Below, piece after piece: positions 46,700-56,966 of a DNA stretch of 64,000 bases. A program made the position numbers and the translations under genes. The notes beneath the pieces were generated by a model that made no database searches, was not told the DNA's origin, and worked only from the letters and a program-made list of their open reading frames with translations. This DNA is from Duganella sp. OV510. GTDB lineage: Bacteria > Pseudomonadota > Gammaproteobacteria > Burkholderiales > Burkholderiaceae_D. Where the stretch lies: NCBI RefSeq assembly GCF_900100205.1, contig NZ_FNEQ01000004.1:62001-126000 (forward strand). Reading direction: 5' to 3'. How positions within the stretch are numbered: position 1 is the stretch's first letter; each line of letters starts with the position of its first letter.

Positions 46700-48337
46700 T
46701 TAGCCGATCTTGCGGGCGGTATTAATCACGTTGATGCCGTTGAAGCGCGTGGTCGACGCACCGTGCGACACGATGGACACTTGCGATGGCTGGCCCTTGC
46801 CGTCAAAGAAGGAACCGCCCATGCGCCAGTCGCGCTCATCGCAGATGCCCACGCAGGCGTTCCAGAATTCCTGGGTGTTGGACTGGTAGGCCACGTCTTC
46901 CAGCATCTGGCCCACTTTGCCGTTCTTGATTTCGTAGAACAGCTGGCCGCCGAACTGGAAGTTGTAGCGCTGCTGGTCGATCGAGAACGAGCCGTCGCCG
47001 ACGATGTAGATGCCCTTCTTGACGTCCTTGATCATCTCGTCCGGCGTCAGCTTCTTCTTGCCAGCCTTGAGCGAGACGTTAGGCATGCGCTGGAATTGCA
47101 CATTGGCCCAGTTGTCCGCATAAGAGCAGCCGTGCGATTCCTTCTCGCCGATGATGTGCGCCTGGTCGCGCGTAGCCTGGTAATTGACCAGGATGCCATC
47201 CTTGATGATGTCCCAGTTCTTGCACTTGACGCCTTCATCATCGTAGGCCACCGCGCCCAGCGAACCTGGCGTGGTCTTGTCGGCTTCGATGTTGACGATG
47301 TCCGAGCCGTACTTGAATTTTTTGCTCTGCCATTTATCCAGCGTGGCAAAGCTGGTACCCGCGTAGTTGGCCTCGTAACCCAGCACGCGATCCAGCTCGG
47401 TCGGGTGGCCGACCGATTCGTGGATGGTCAGCCACAGGTGTTCCGGCGTCAGCACCAGATCGTACTTGCCCGGTTCGACCGACTTGGCTTTCAGCTTGGC
47501 CTTGGCCTGCTTGCCGGCCAGGCGTGCGTCCTCGATCAGGTCATATGATTTGGTGTACAGCGTGGTCACGCCGCCCGCCGCCTGCAGCTTGTGCTCCTTG
47601 CGGCCGTCCAGGTATTCATAGCCCATGCCGACCGGCGCCGACAAGCCCTGGCGGGTGCGGAACTTGTTTTCTTTCTGGTCGACGGCGGTGGCGAAGAACG
47701 GCATCCACAAGCGGTGAATGTCCTGGTCGATGTAAGAACCGTCGGTCGAAGCGAAATACTTCTGCTGATTCACCTGGAACAGCAAGGACTGCATGAAACT
47801 CGCGCCGGCGTCCATGCCGGCCTTGTTGGCGGCGATCAGCAACTCGGCTTTTTCCTTGATGGCGACGGTGCGCCAGTCCTTGACGATCGGCGTGGCCCAC
47901 GACACTTCGCCCACGCCCTTTACCGGCGCAAGGATCAGCGGTTCGGTCTGCAGCTTGGCGTTGGCCTTGGCGATGGCAACGGCCTGGCGCGCGGCAGCGG
48001 CCACGCCATCGGGCGTCATGTCGTTGGTGGCGGCGAAGCCGTAGGCGCCACCGGCGATCACGCGCACGCCGACACCAGCGGATTCAGTATTGGTGACGTT
48101 TTCCACGTTCAGGTCACGGGTGGTGAGGAACTGGTTCAGGTAGCGGCCGACGCGCACGTCGCAGTACGAAGCGCCAGCCTGGGTGGCTGCCGTCATCGCA
48201 GTGTCGGCCAGGGCCTTCTTGAATTTGATGTCCACTGGCTTGAGCAGTTCTTCGGCGGCGATGGCGCGGCCGAAAGTGGGCAGCAACATGGTGCCCAAAG
48301 CCAGACTACTGATATTGAGGAATGCACGTCGTTCCAT
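46700..48337 (-). CDS. TldD-like zinc metalloprotease with Tat signal, copy 2
   Basis: The 545-residue protein starts MERRAFLNISSLALGTM with a twin-arginine motif (RRAFLN) and an AIA-AEE cleavage site. It keeps HESVGH and the same C-terminal DGKGQ where a Cys ligand is expected. It is the first gene of the ten-gene operon, read from the promoter at 48444-48472. Both TldD copies have kept the zinc-site changes together, so the variant is older than the duplication. Confidence 0.86.
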   Translation of the reverse strand: MERRAFLNISSLALGTMLLPTFGRAIAAEELLKPVDIKFKKALADTAMTAATQAGASYCDVRVGRYLNQFLTTRDLNVENVTNTESAGVGVRVIAGGAYGFAATNDMTPDGVAAAARQAVAIAKANAKLQTEPLILAPVKGVGEVSWATPIVKDWRTVAIKEKAELLIAANKAGMDAGASFMQSLLFQVNQQKYFASTDGSYIDQDIHRLWMPFFATAVDQKENKFRTRQGLSAPVGMGYEYLDGRKEHKLQAAGGVTTLYTKSYDLIEDARLAGKQAKAKLKAKSVEPGKYDLVLTPEHLWLTIHESVGHPTELDRVLGYEANYAGTSFATLDKWQSKKFKYGSDIVNIEADKTTPGSLGAVAYDDEGVKCKNWDIIKDGILVNYQATRDQAHIIGEKESHGCSYADNWANVQFQRMPNVSLKAGKKKLTPDEMIKDVKKGIYIVGDGSFSIDQQRYNFQFGGQLFYEIKNGKVGQMLEDVAYQSNTQEFWNACVGICDERDWRMGGSFFDGKGQPSQVSIVSHGASTTRFNGINVINTARKIG

Positions 48338-48443
48338 ATTATCTCCAACATTGTTGTGGGCCAGCCGCCCATATGGCTGAATATCCGTCGCCTATTCTGA
48401 GGTTTTTGCAATATTAGCGCCGGGTAGAGAGCACCAATTGCAA

Positions 48444-48472
48444 AATGTATGCCATCAGCAAGCGTTGCGCAA
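48444..48472 (-). promoter_or_regulatory. Promoter of the TldD/PmbA-MoxR operon
   Basis: TTGCGC (48472-48467), a 17-base spacer and TACATT (48449-48444) on the minus strand give a moderate sigma-70 match, with a leader of about 100 bases. The direct repeats at 48486-48535 begin 14 bases upstream of the -35 box. Confidence 0.55.
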
Positions 48473-48485
48473 GCAGGAATTTGTA

Positions 48486-48535
48486 GCGTCCGAAGTGTCC
48501 GATCCGGTGTCCGCAGAGTGTCCGCGATGTGTCCG
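48486..48535. promoter_or_regulatory. Helically phased GTGTCCG direct repeats
   Basis: GTGTCCG occurs at 48495, 48507, 48518 and 48529, with a variant GCGTCCG at 48486. The four exact copies are spaced 12, 11 and 11 bases (7-bp unit plus 4 or 5). This is the layout of OmpR/PhoB-type boxes. The array lies between the divergent promoters of the TldD operon and the methyltransferase-like gene. Confidence 0.65.
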
Positions 48536-48565
48536 CGCACCGGGGCGGTGCGCACGCTATTTCGC

Positions 48566-48594
48566 TTGACCTGTTTGAGTGCTTGGCCGATGAT
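48566..48594 (+). promoter_or_regulatory. Promoter of the exported methyltransferase-like gene
   Basis: TTGACC (48566-48571), a 17-base spacer and GATGAT (48589-48594) lie 32 bases before the ATG at 48627. The repeat array ends 30 bases upstream of the -35 box. Confidence 0.6.
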
Positions 48595-48626
48595 CGCGCT
48601 CACCACCACACTTCAGGAGATTGTGC

Positions 48627-49445
48627 ATGAAACGATATGTATTGGCGGCTTTGGCCACCACCATGCTGATGGGCGCGAACAACGTCGCATTGGCAGACGA
48701 CGCGCTGAAAGCGGCGATCGCCGCGCCAACGCGCACGCCGGACAACGTCAAACGCGACGTCTATCGCCATCCATACGAAACGCTGAGCTTCTTCGGCATC
48801 AAGCCGAACATGACGGTGGTGGAGCTGGCGCCGGGCGGCGGCTGGTACACCGAGATCCTGGCGCCCTATCTGCGCGATCACGGCAAGCTGATCACCGGCG
48901 GCAATGACCTGGCCTCGCCGAACGAGAATGAACGCAAGGGTGCGGAGCGCTTCATGGCGCGCCTGAACGCCAAGCCGGAGGCGTATAACAAGGTAGCCGT
49001 CGGCGTGTTCTCGCCGGGCCGCAAATATGAACTGGCGCCGCCGAACAGCGTCGACCTGGTGGTCACCTTCCGCAACATCCACAACTGGATACCATTGGGT
49101 CCGGAGAAGATGAAGGACTTGTTCAGCAACCTGTACACGGTGCTGAAACCGGGCGGCGTGCTGGGTGTAGAGGAACACCGCCTGCCAGCCTCGAAGACCC
49201 AGGACGCCACCGCCAGCAGCGGTTACATGCACGAAGCGTATGTCATCAAGCTGGCCGAGGATGCTGGCTTCAAGCTGGCGGGCAAGTCGGAAGTGAACGC
49301 CAATCCGAAAGACACGGCCGATCACAAGAACGGCGTGTGGGCGCTGCCGCCGACCTTCACCAACAAGGAAGAAGACCGCGCCAAATATCAGGCGATCGGC
49401 GAGAGCGATCGCATGACGCTGAAGTTCGTCAAGCCCGCCAAATAA
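48627..49445 (+). CDS. Exported methyltransferase-like protein (COG4798-type)
   Basis: The 272-residue protein begins with a signal peptide (MKRYVLAALATTMLMGANNVALADD) and then a class I SAM-methyltransferase core with VVELAPGGGWYTEIL in the SAM loop position and HNWIPLG / LYTVLKPGGVLGVEEH further on. Export is odd because SAM is cytoplasmic; related proteins are annotated only as predicted methyltransferases. The ATG at 48627 has CAGGAGA seven bases upstream. It is divergent from the TldD operon and shares the repeat array with it. Confidence 0.8.
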   Translation: MKRYVLAALATTMLMGANNVALADDALKAAIAAPTRTPDNVKRDVYRHPYETLSFFGIKPNMTVVELAPGGGWYTEILAPYLRDHGKLITGGNDLASPNENERKGAERFMARLNAKPEAYNKVAVGVFSPGRKYELAPPNSVDLVVTFRNIHNWIPLGPEKMKDLFSNLYTVLKPGGVLGVEEHRLPASKTQDATASSGYMHEAYVIKLAEDAGFKLAGKSEVNANPKDTADHKNGVWALPPTFTNKEEDRAKYQAIGESDRMTLKFVKPAK

Positions 49446-50921
49446 TCAGAAGCGTGTGAACTTGGTTTCATCCGGCGCGCTGTCGGCGGCCAGGTTCACC
49501 GCGCGCGCCGGGCGGCCGCTGGTGGCGGCCTTCAGCACCGCCGGCCGTCGCGCTGTAGCGCGCGGCCCATCGTCCACCGCATACTGTTTGAACACCGACA
49601 TCAGGCGGCGCAGCTGATCCGACTGCGCGCTCATCTCTTCCGAGGTTGCCGCCAGTTCTTCCGAGCTGGCCGCATTCACCTGCGTGGTTTCGCTCAGCTG
49701 GATCACCGCGCCGTTGATTTGTCGCACACCGGAACTCTGCTCTTCCGACGCCGCCGAAATCTCCTGCACCAGCTCCGAGGTCTTGCGGATATTCGGCGCC
49801 AGCTCGTCGAACATGGCGCCGGCCTGCTCCGCCAGTTTCACGCTGTCTGCTGCCACCGCGCTGATTTCCTGCGCCGCCACCTGGCTGCGCTCCGCCAGCT
49901 TGCGTACCTCGGCTGCCACCACGGCAAAGCCCTTGCCATGTTCGCCGGCGCGCGCCGCCTCGATCGCCGCGTTCAGCGCCAACAGGTTGGTCTGATAGGC
50001 GATATCGTCGATGATGCCGATCTTGCCGGCGATCTGCTTCATCGCCGACGCCGTGGCCTTGACCACCTCGCCGCCACGCGCTGCTTCCACCGCCGCCTGG
50101 GTGGCGATGCCGTCGGTGATCTTGGCGTTCTCGGTATTCTGTGCGATGGACGCCGTCATCTGCTCGATGGAAGCGCTGGTTTCCTCGACGCCGGCCGCCT
50201 GTTCGCTCGACGCCTGCGACAAGGACTGCGCGGTAGCGCTGACTTCCTGCGCCGAACCGGCCAAGTTGAGCACCACCTGTTGTACTTCGCGCACAATCGA
50301 CGACAGGCTGCGGCCCAGCCACACTGCCAGCACACAACCGAGAATGGCGATCGCCACATCCACCCCCATGATGATACGCTTGGCGGATTCGGTCACTTCG
50401 CGCATGGAGGTCGATTCCCTTTTGGTTTCGACTTCGTTCACCTTCAGCAGCTTGCGGAAAGCAGCGGCGATGGCTTCATCGGCGCCCTTGATGTTCTTGT
50501 CCATCTCCAGCGCCGTCATGCCCTTGGCGTGCATGGCCTCCAGTTCGGCCATGCTGTGGTCATACGCCTTGACGCCGGCGAGTACCTCGCCCAGCAGCAG
50601 GTTCTCTTCATTCGACACCGTATCCGCCTCGCGGTAGACGGTCATTTCTTTTTCGATGTTGGCCAACTCGCTACGGAATTGTGCGTTGCTGTCCGGGCCT
50701 CGGAGGATATAATTTTTGAAGTGACGCACGGCACGGCCATGCGCCGTCACCGCTTCCAGCACGGCATTCTTGCGCGCCAGCGTGACGTTTTCAAAATCGC
50801 TCCAATGGTCGTGTAGCGAAGCCAGCTTGGCGAAGGCCACCAGGCCCAGCACCACAACCAGCAACACGATCAGGCCAAACCCGGCATGCAGCCGGGTCTC
50901 CATTTTCATCTGTTTGAACAT
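49446..50921 (-). CDS. Methyl-accepting chemotaxis protein
   Basis: The 491-residue receptor has TM1 (about 14-34), a periplasmic four-helix-bundle sensor, TM2 (about 185-205), no clear HAMP, and a signalling domain with the tip [20 protein letters not shown]. It ends DETKFTRF, an acidic/aromatic tail also seen in modified form in the receptors at 51590 and 60398. A gap of 129 bases separates it from the CheW gene, so it may have its own promoter; no clear sigma-28 site was found. The ligand is unknown. Confidence 0.92.
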   Translation of the reverse strand: MFKQMKMETRLHAGFGLIVLLVVVLGLVAFAKLASLHDHWSDFENVTLARKNAVLEAVTAHGRAVRHFKNYILRGPDSNAQFRSELANIEKEMTVYREADTVSNEENLLLGEVLAGVKAYDHSMAELEAMHAKGMTALEMDKNIKGADEAIAAAFRKLLKVNEVETKRESTSMREVTESAKRIIMGVDVAIAILGCVLAVWLGRSLSSIVREVQQVVLNLAGSAQEVSATAQSLSQASSEQAAGVEETSASIEQMTASIAQNTENAKITDGIATQAAVEAARGGEVVKATASAMKQIAGKIGIIDDIAYQTNLLALNAAIEAARAGEHGKGFAVVAAEVRKLAERSQVAAQEISAVAADSVKLAEQAGAMFDELAPNIRKTSELVQEISAASEEQSSGVRQINGAVIQLSETTQVNAASSEELAATSEEMSAQSDQLRRLMSVFKQYAVDDGPRATARRPAVLKAATSGRPARAVNLAADSAPDETKFTRF

Positions 50922-51050
50922 GGGTGAATACTCCTTGGGGAGGCGGGATCACGATTCATTGTGAACCAATATTTCTCCATAAATCTCACCAAAAATAACG
51001 GTGCGGCATAAACCTTGAAACTTCAAGAAAAATTGTCACACCCGGCACCT

Positions 51051-51575
51051 TCATTTCAGCTTGCCAGCTTCACGCTGCTCGACGCCACCTGTTGGGATTT
51101 GCGCGACAAACTCCTGTAGATGCAGGGTGAACACCACATGCTGCACATTGAGCAGCAAGACAAAACGGCCATTGACCTTGCCTATACCGTGCAGCAGTTC
51201 GGCCTTGACCGCGCCAAAGCGCGGCGCCGGTTCAATGTCAGTCGCCGGGATATCCAGCACCGCATTGACCGCATCCACCAGGATGCCGATGACAAACGGC
51301 CCCTCCTCGCCTTCCACCTCCACCACGATGATGCAGGTACGCTTGCTGATTGGCGAAGGCGCGCGTTCCAGCCGGCGTGCCAGGTCCAGCACCGGTACCG
51401 CTGCGCCGCGCAGGTTGATGACGCCGCAAATCGACGGCGGCATCTGCGGCACCGGCGTCACACCGGCGTACTCCAGTATCTCGCGCACCGCCAGAATGCC
51501 CATGGCGAACATATCCTGCCCCAGCACGAAACTGAGAAACTGCGCCGGCGGTTCGTTGCTAGTCACGCTATCCAT
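51051..51575 (-). CDS. CheW coupling protein
   Basis: The 174-residue CheW couples receptors to CheA. It has the CheW fold motifs (QFLSFVLGQDMFAMGILAVREI and SICGVINLRGAAVPVLDLARRL). It is one of two CheW proteins of the cluster and sits between two receptor genes, which suggests that it serves these receptors. Its gene begins 14 bases after the receptor at 51590-53275 ends. Confidence 0.93.
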   Translation of the reverse strand: MDSVTSNEPPAQFLSFVLGQDMFAMGILAVREILEYAGVTPVPQMPPSICGVINLRGAAVPVLDLARRLERAPSPISKRTCIIVVEVEGEEGPFVIGILVDAVNAVLDIPATDIEPAPRFGAVKAELLHGIGKVNGRFVLLLNVQHVVFTLHLQEFVAQIPTGGVEQREAGKLK

Positions 51576-51589
51576 GGCGGCGGCCTCGC

Positions 51590-53275
51590 TCAGAATTTGA
51601 CGAAGTGCGATTCATCCGGCTCGGCGACATCCGTCATGCGGCGACTGGACGCCACACCCATCGGCGATCGTTTGTTGCTGCGCGGTGGCTTGCGCGACAC
51701 CACCGGCGTGCGTACCGCACGCGTGCCGCCGGCCAGCTTGAAGAAGGACATGGTGTGCTGCAGTTGCTCCGCCTGGCCGCTCATCTCTTCCGCCGTCGCC
51801 GCCAGCTCTTCCGAGCTGGAGGCATTCTGCTGCGTGGTCTGGCTCAGCTGAGTGACCGCCGCGTTAATCTGCCCGACGCCGGCCGACTGTTCTTCCGACG
51901 CGGCGGTAATCTCCTGCACCAGGTTGGAGGTACGGCGGATATTCGGCACCATCTCATCCAGCAGATGCCCGGCTTTCTCTGCCAGCTCCACGCTGCTGGA
52001 CGCCACCTGCTCGATTTCCTGCGCCGCCACCTGGCTACGCTCCGCCAGCTTGCGCACCTCGGCCGCCACCACGGCAAAGCCCTTGCCATGTTCGCCGGCG
52101 CGCGCCGCTTCAATCGCCGCATTCAGCGCCAGCAGGTTGGTCTGGTAAGCGATATCGTCAATGATGCTGATCTTCTTGGCGATCTGCTGCATCGCCGCCA
52201 CGGTCGACTTGACCGCCTCGCCGCCTTCCGCCGCTTCAATCGCGGCCTTGCTGGCAATGCCATCGGTGACTTTGGCGTTCTCGGTGTTCTGCGAAATCGA
52301 CGCCGTCATCTGCTCCACCGAGGCGCTGGTTTCCTCGGTGCCGGCAGCCTGCTCACTGGCCGCCTGCGACAGCGACTGCGCGGTGGCGCTGACTTCCTCC
52401 GAGGCCGAGGCCAGCGCCTCGGCGCCGTTGTTCACTTCCTGCACCACCTGCGACAGCTTGTCGATCATGCCCTTCATCGCCGCCAGCAGGCTGGTGGTGT
52501 CACCCGGCTTCAGCTGCACATCCGCCGCCAGGTCGCCATCCGCCACCTGGCGCACGATGTCCGCCGCATATGAAGGATCGCCGCCCAGCTGCTTCATGAT
52601 CCCGCTCAGGATCAGCAAGCCAATCACCACCAGCAGCGCCAGCGCAACACCGGATGCCACATACATGGTCTTGATCGCGGCGCCGGAGGCGGCTTCGGCA
52701 TTGGTCACGTCACTTTCGCCATACTGGATATTCAACGCCACCAGTTTGTTGATGCTCTCCTCAGCCTCGCGGAAAGAAACGCGGTTCTCGCCCAGGGTTT
52801 TGTGCAGCACTACGAACAGCTCGCGGCGCTTGGCGACGTCGGCGCGCACGATCTGGCTGGCCAGATCGGTGACGACTGCATCGCGCTGTTTCCAGGTGTC
52901 CCACTGCTTGACGAAGGTTTTCCACAGCGCCGCCTCCTCGCTTTCCTGCGGCAGGGCCTCATAGGCCTTCCAGGCCTTGTCGACATTGGCCCAGGCGTCC
53001 TGCTTGCGCTTGATCTCATGGGTTACGCCATCCACCTCTTCAGGATACAAGGCCATCGCATCGATCGCGCGGCTGGCCGAGCGTATCGCTGTCTGCGCTT
53101 CGTTAATGACCAGCAGCGACTGCACCGAAGGCATGCGGTTCTTGCCTATCTGGTCCAGCATGACGCCTTGTGTCTTCATGCCGGAAAAGGCAATCAGCAT
53201 CACTGTCAGCAGCGCGATGACCGCCACTGCCAGCAAAATCAAGATTTTGGTACGCACCTGCAAAGTTGATAGCAT
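51590..53275 (-). CDS. Methyl-accepting chemotaxis protein
   Basis: The 561-residue receptor has TM1 (about 10-30), a periplasmic four-helix-bundle domain, TM2 (about 205-228), HAMP ([23 protein letters not shown]) and a signalling domain with [20 protein letters not shown]. It ends DESHFVKF, matching the tail of the receptor at 49446. It follows the REC-EAL gene by 16 bases and precedes a CheW gene. The ligand is unknown. Confidence 0.92.
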   Translation of the reverse strand: MLSTLQVRTKILILLAVAVIALLTVMLIAFSGMKTQGVMLDQIGKNRMPSVQSLLVINEAQTAIRSASRAIDAMALYPEEVDGVTHEIKRKQDAWANVDKAWKAYEALPQESEEAALWKTFVKQWDTWKQRDAVVTDLASQIVRADVAKRRELFVVLHKTLGENRVSFREAEESINKLVALNIQYGESDVTNAEAASGAAIKTMYVASGVALALLVVIGLLILSGIMKQLGGDPSYAADIVRQVADGDLAADVQLKPGDTTSLLAAMKGMIDKLSQVVQEVNNGAEALASASEEVSATAQSLSQAASEQAAGTEETSASVEQMTASISQNTENAKVTDGIASKAAIEAAEGGEAVKSTVAAMQQIAKKISIIDDIAYQTNLLALNAAIEAARAGEHGKGFAVVAAEVRKLAERSQVAAQEIEQVASSSVELAEKAGHLLDEMVPNIRRTSNLVQEITAASEEQSAGVGQINAAVTQLSQTTQQNASSSEELAATAEEMSGQAEQLQHTMSFFKLAGGTRAVRTPVVSRKPPRSNKRSPMGVASSRRMTDVAEPDESHFVKF

Positions 53276-53291
53276 GACGTTTCTCCCCTGG

Positions 53292-54542
53292 TTATTCTGA
53301 TCCCGCCAGCGCCCGCAGCCGGCGCCTGTCCTGTCGCATCCAACCCACCAGCGCTTCCGCCGGCATGGGCCTGGATAGCAAATACCCTTGCGCCATGTCG
53401 CAACCGAGGTCGCGCAACAGCTTCCAGTCTTCCTCGGTTTCCACGCCCTCCGCCACGGTGGCCACGCCCAGGCTCTGTCCCAGATCGAGCGCGCTTTTCA
53501 GCACCATGTGGCGATTCGGCCACTGCGCTGCACCGTTGACGAAGGCGCGGTCTATCTTCAGTTCCGTGAACGGGCAGCGCGCAAACTGCTGCATCGATGA
53601 ATAGCCGATGCCGAAATCATCCATCGCCAGCCCGAAGCCCATCAGCCGCAGGCGGCCCATATTGGTCAACGCCTGCGACAGCTGGCGCATCACGCTGGTT
53701 TCGGTCACTTCCCACACCAGCGACGAAGGGGCGACGCCGGAAGCCATCACCTGCGCCGTCAGGCGGTCGATGAAGCTGCGGTCGGCCAGGTTTTCTGCGC
53801 TCAGGTTGACCGATACCGTCAGCGGCGGCAAACCCGCCTGGCGCCAGTCCAGCATGCGCTGCAACACCTGCTGCACCAGCGCCAGCGTGAAATCGGCCAT
53901 CAGCGGCGTGCCCTCCAGCGTGTCGATGAAATGTGCCGGCGACAGCAAGCCGCGTTGCGGATGCTGCCAGCGCGCCAGCGCCTCCACACCTTTCAGCTGA
54001 CCATTGGCCATCGCCACCTTGGGCTGGAAATGCGGCAGGAACTCGTTATTCGCCAGGGCACGCGCCAGCTCTTCCAGCGTGGCTTGCGGTGGTAGCGTTG
54101 ACGGCGCGGCCGGTGCACAATCCTTGCCGCGCCCTCCAGCCTTGCACAGCAGCTGCGTCAGCGGCTCCAGCTGCACCGGCTTCAGCAAGGTGCCCAACAG
54201 GCCGATGGAAGCGTCCTCGCAGGCCATGCTTTCAATAATCTCCAGCAGGCGAGGGTCACGCGCGCTGACCACGATCAGGTTTTCCGTCAGGCGCCGCTCG
54301 CGTAATTGGCAGGTCAGTTCAATGCCATCCATGCCTGGCATCTCCAGATCGGTCAGCACCAGGAATACCGGCTCCGTGCCGTGCTCCAGTATCTGCAAGG
54401 CCTCGTTGCCATCCCCCGCTTCCAGAATCTCGCCAAACTCCAGCTGCCGCAGCAGCCCGACCAGATAGCCGCGCTGCACCACACTGTCTTCGACCACCAG
54501 CACGCGGCGGCCTGTCCAGGATGACGGTGCGGAATGGTCCAT
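53292..54542 (-). CDS. Response regulator with EAL phosphodiesterase domain
   Basis: The 416-residue protein has a receiver domain (D65 in [10 protein letters not shown]) and an EAL domain with the catalytic signature intact: [58 protein letters not shown] and [12 protein letters not shown]. It should hydrolyse c-di-GMP when phosphorylated by CheA. The ATG at 54542 follows the CheB stop by two bases. Its place in a che operon links chemosensory output to c-di-GMP turnover. Confidence 0.9.
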   Translation of the reverse strand: MDHSAPSSWTGRRVLVVEDSVVQRGYLVGLLRQLEFGEILEAGDGNEALQILEHGTEPVFLVLTDLEMPGMDGIELTCQLRERRLTENLIVVSARDPRLLEIIESMACEDASIGLLGTLLKPVQLEPLTQLLCKAGGRGKDCAPAAPSTLPPQATLEELARALANNEFLPHFQPKVAMANGQLKGVEALARWQHPQRGLLSPAHFIDTLEGTPLMADFTLALVQQVLQRMLDWRQAGLPPLTVSVNLSAENLADRSFIDRLTAQVMASGVAPSSLVWEVTETSVMRQLSQALTNMGRLRLMGFGLAMDDFGIGYSSMQQFARCPFTELKIDRAFVNGAAQWPNRHMVLKSALDLGQSLGVATVAEGVETEEDWKLLRDLGCDMAQGYLLSRPMPAEALVGWMRQDRRRLRALAGSE

Positions 54543-54544
54543 GA

Positions 54545-55630
54545 TCAGTACTGAAGCTGCTGCAGGATTTCGCGATAGATCGCGCTCAGCGGCACCGACT
54601 TCTCGACACCGCCCCGCTTGACCGCCTCCTTGGGCATGCCGTAGACCACACAACTGGCCTCGTCCTGCGCCACGGTACGCGCGCCGGCCTTGTGCATCTC
54701 CAGCATGCCGGCCGCGCCATCGTCGCCCATGCCGGTCATGATGACGCCCAGCGCATTGGCGCCGGCGGCGCGCGCGGCGGAGCGGAACAGCACATCGACC
54801 GAGGGCCGGTGACGGTTGACCAGCGGCCCATCCACCACCTCGACAAAATACTGCGCGCCGGTGCGGCGCAGCAGCATGTGCTTGCCGCCCGGTGCAATCA
54901 GCACCTGTCCCTGCAACACACGGTCATTATTCTCCGCCTCCTTGACCCGCACCTCGCACACGCTGTCCAGCCGCGCCGCAAAGGCGGCGGTGAATTTTTC
55001 GGGCATGTGCTGCACCACCACGATGCCGGGCGAGACGCGCGGCAGCGCGGTCAACACTTCCTCCAGCGCCTGCGTGCCGCCGGTGGAGGTACCGATGGCG
55101 ACCACGCGTTCAGTGGTGGCCGTCATCGGCCGCGCATCCATCGGTGGCAGGATCGCGTCGGCATTCAGCTTGGCGGTGACCGGCGGCGGCAACGGCGCTG
55201 GCGATGGGCGGCTGGTCAGCTTGCCCACATGCGCGCCGGCGGCGGCGCGTACCGCCGACACCAGTTCGTCGGCACTGTCATGCAGGAACTGCTTCAGGTC
55301 CAGGCGCGGTTTGGTGATGATGGAAACCGCGCCGGCGGTCAGCGCCTCCACCGAGGTCTGCGCGCCTTTCTCCGTCAGCGTCGAGCAGATCACCACCGGC
55401 GTCGGATGTTCGACCATCAGCTTGCGCAGGAAGGTGATGCCATCCATCTTGGGCATTTCCACATCAAGCACGATCACGTCCGGCCATTGCACCTTCATGC
55501 GTTCGATCGCCAGCAGCGGATTGGCGACCGCATGGGTGACAGTGATGCCGGACGCCGCGTTCAGCAGGGAGCTCAGCACCTGCCGCACCACGGCGGAATC
55601 ATCAACGATCATGACCTTGATAGCACTCAT
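54545..55630 (-). CDS. cheB: Chemotaxis response regulator methylesterase CheB
   Basis: The 361-residue CheB has an N-terminal receiver domain (phosphoacceptor Asp in [13 protein letters not shown]) and a methylesterase domain with the Ser-His-Asp triad visible in [32 protein letters not shown] and [14 protein letters not shown]. It removes methyl groups from receptors for adaptation. The ATG at 55630 lies two bases before the CheD gene's stop in the packed che order CheR-CheD-CheB. Confidence 0.96.
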   Translation of the reverse strand: MSAIKVMIVDDSAVVRQVLSSLLNAASGITVTHAVANPLLAIERMKVQWPDVIVLDVEMPKMDGITFLRKLMVEHPTPVVICSTLTEKGAQTSVEALTAGAVSIITKPRLDLKQFLHDSADELVSAVRAAAGAHVGKLTSRPSPAPLPPPVTAKLNADAILPPMDARPMTATTERVVAIGTSTGGTQALEEVLTALPRVSPGIVVVQHMPEKFTAAFAARLDSVCEVRVKEAENNDRVLQGQVLIAPGGKHMLLRRTGAQYFVEVVDGPLVNRHRPSVDVLFRSAARAAGANALGVIMTGMGDDGAAGMLEMHKAGARTVAQDEASCVVYGMPKEAVKRGGVEKSVPLSAIYREILQQLQY

Positions 55631-55632
55631 GC

Positions 55633-56148
55633 CTAAGTCCTTGCTCCCGCGTTGCGCCATCCCGGTTCCGGCGGAACCTGCCGGCTCAGCACCTCGCCGC
55701 TGCGGATGGTAAAGATCAATTGACGGTGGCCTTCGCCAAACAGGCTTTCGGACACCACGTGTACGCCGTGCTGCTGCAGCATGCTGCGCGCGTAGTCGCC
55801 GTTCTGCATGCCGATGTCGCGTACCTTTTCGCTGCGGGGGAACATCGCCCCGCCGCCGAAGATCTTGCCCTGACACTGGATCAGCGGCACGCCGTGCTGC
55901 GCCATGCCGTCCATCATCAGCTGCATGGCGTCGGCGCCATACATGCCCGGCTTGTCGGCCGGGCGGTCTTGCCTGCGCCGCCCATGTCCGGGCAGCAGGA
56001 AGTGCGACATCGCGCCGATGCGCAGCGCCGGATGCCACAGCGTGATCGATACGCAGGAGCCCAGCAGGGTGCGCACACGATACTGCCCGTCGCCGACGAA
56101 GTAATCGCCCGGCATCAGGAAGATATCGATCAGCTTGGCGTCTATCAT
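55633..56148 (-). CDS. cheD: Chemoreceptor glutamine deamidase CheD
   Basis: The 171-residue CheD has the family core with the catalytic Cys and His in [27 protein letters not shown] and a downstream [11 protein letters not shown] segment. It deamidates receptor glutamines and can act with CheY-P. The ATG at 56148 overlaps the CheR stop by four bases. CheD is absent from enterobacteria but common in clusters like this one. Confidence 0.95.
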   Translation of the reverse strand: MIDAKLIDIFLMPGDYFVGDGQYRVRTLLGSCVSITLWHPALRIGAMSHFLLPGHGRRRQDRPADKPGMYGADAMQLMMDGMAQHGVPLIQCQGKIFGGGAMFPRSEKVRDIGMQNGDYARSMLQQHGVHVVSESLFGEGHRQLIFTIRSGEVLSRQVPPEPGWRNAGART

Positions 56149-56951
56149 GGCTTGCGATAGATCGAAGGCGCTACAGCGGTCAGCGTGTCGTTGATATCGT
56201 TCAGCGTCTCCGAATGACCAATCAAAAAATAACCGCCTTGCCGCAACTGCGCCAGCAGCCGCGTCACCACCTGGCGCTTGGTCTCCAGGCTGAAATAGAT
56301 CATCACATTGCGCAGGAAGATCACATCGAAGGTGCCGATCTTCGGCAGCGGCGCATTCAGATTCAGATGCTGGAATTGCACGCGCTGGCGCAGCGCGCGC
56401 TCGATCAGCATGGTGCCGGCCTCCGAACCCTGTCCTTTGAGGCAAAAGCGCTTCAGGTAATGCTGCGGCATCTGCGAGGCCCGCTCCATCGGATAGTGAC
56501 CGCTGCGCGCACGTTGCAGCACGCGGGTGCTGATGTCGGTGCCCAGCACTTCCCACGACGCGTCGCCCAGCACATCGGCCAGCACCATGGCGATGCTGTA
56601 TGGCTCTTCGCCGCTGGAACTCGCGGCGCTCCACACGCGCAGGGTACGGTGCTTGTCGGCCGCATCCTGGGCCAGGTCGCGCAGCAGCGCGAAGTGCTTG
56701 GGCTCGCGGAAGAAGTAAGTCTCGTTGGTGGTCAGCAGATCCACCGCCACCTGCAATTCTGCCGGCTGATCGCGGCTTTCCAGCAGCTTCAGGTAATCGC
56801 CATAGCTACCCAGCTGATAATGCGCCAGCCGCTTGGCAAGGCGGCCGCTGACCAGCGCCTGCTTGCCATCCGCCATGGTGATGCCCGCCGCATCGAAGAT
56901 GAAACGCTGGAACTGCATGAACTCGCGATCGGTAATCATCGCCACGGTCAT
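56145..56951 (-). CDS. cheR: Chemotaxis methyltransferase CheR
   Basis: The 268-residue CheR methylates receptor glutamates using SAM. It has an N-terminal helical domain and a SAM domain with [23 protein letters not shown] and [13 protein letters not shown]. The ATG at 56951 has GAGG six bases upstream. It lies 15 bases after CheW and overlaps CheD. Confidence 0.96.
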   Translation of the reverse strand: MTVAMITDREFMQFQRFIFDAAGITMADGKQALVSGRLAKRLAHYQLGSYGDYLKLLESRDQPAELQVAVDLLTTNETYFFREPKHFALLRDLAQDAADKHRTLRVWSAASSSGEEPYSIAMVLADVLGDASWEVLGTDISTRVLQRARSGHYPMERASQMPQHYLKRFCLKGQGSEAGTMLIERALRQRVQFQHLNLNAPLPKIGTFDVIFLRNVMIYFSLETKRQVVTRLLAQLRQGGYFLIGHSETLNDINDTLTAVAPSIYRKP

Positions 56952-56966
56952 GTTGGACCTCGCCGC

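Larger units (their letters stand above)
42359..48337 (-). repeat. Tandem duplication of a TldD-PmbA gene pair
   Basis: Two ~3-kb units, 45345-48337 and 42359-45341, each encode a 545-residue TldD-like protein followed by a 445-residue PmbA-like protein. The products of the two copies have identical lengths and long identical stretches, so the pair was duplicated as a unit. Confidence 0.9.

Noticed and set aside
51001..51025. A sigma-28-like promoter before the receptor at 50921 (TGAAGTTT-N10-GCCGCACC)
   Set aside because: The -10 half differs from GCCGATAA at several bases and the spacer is one base short.
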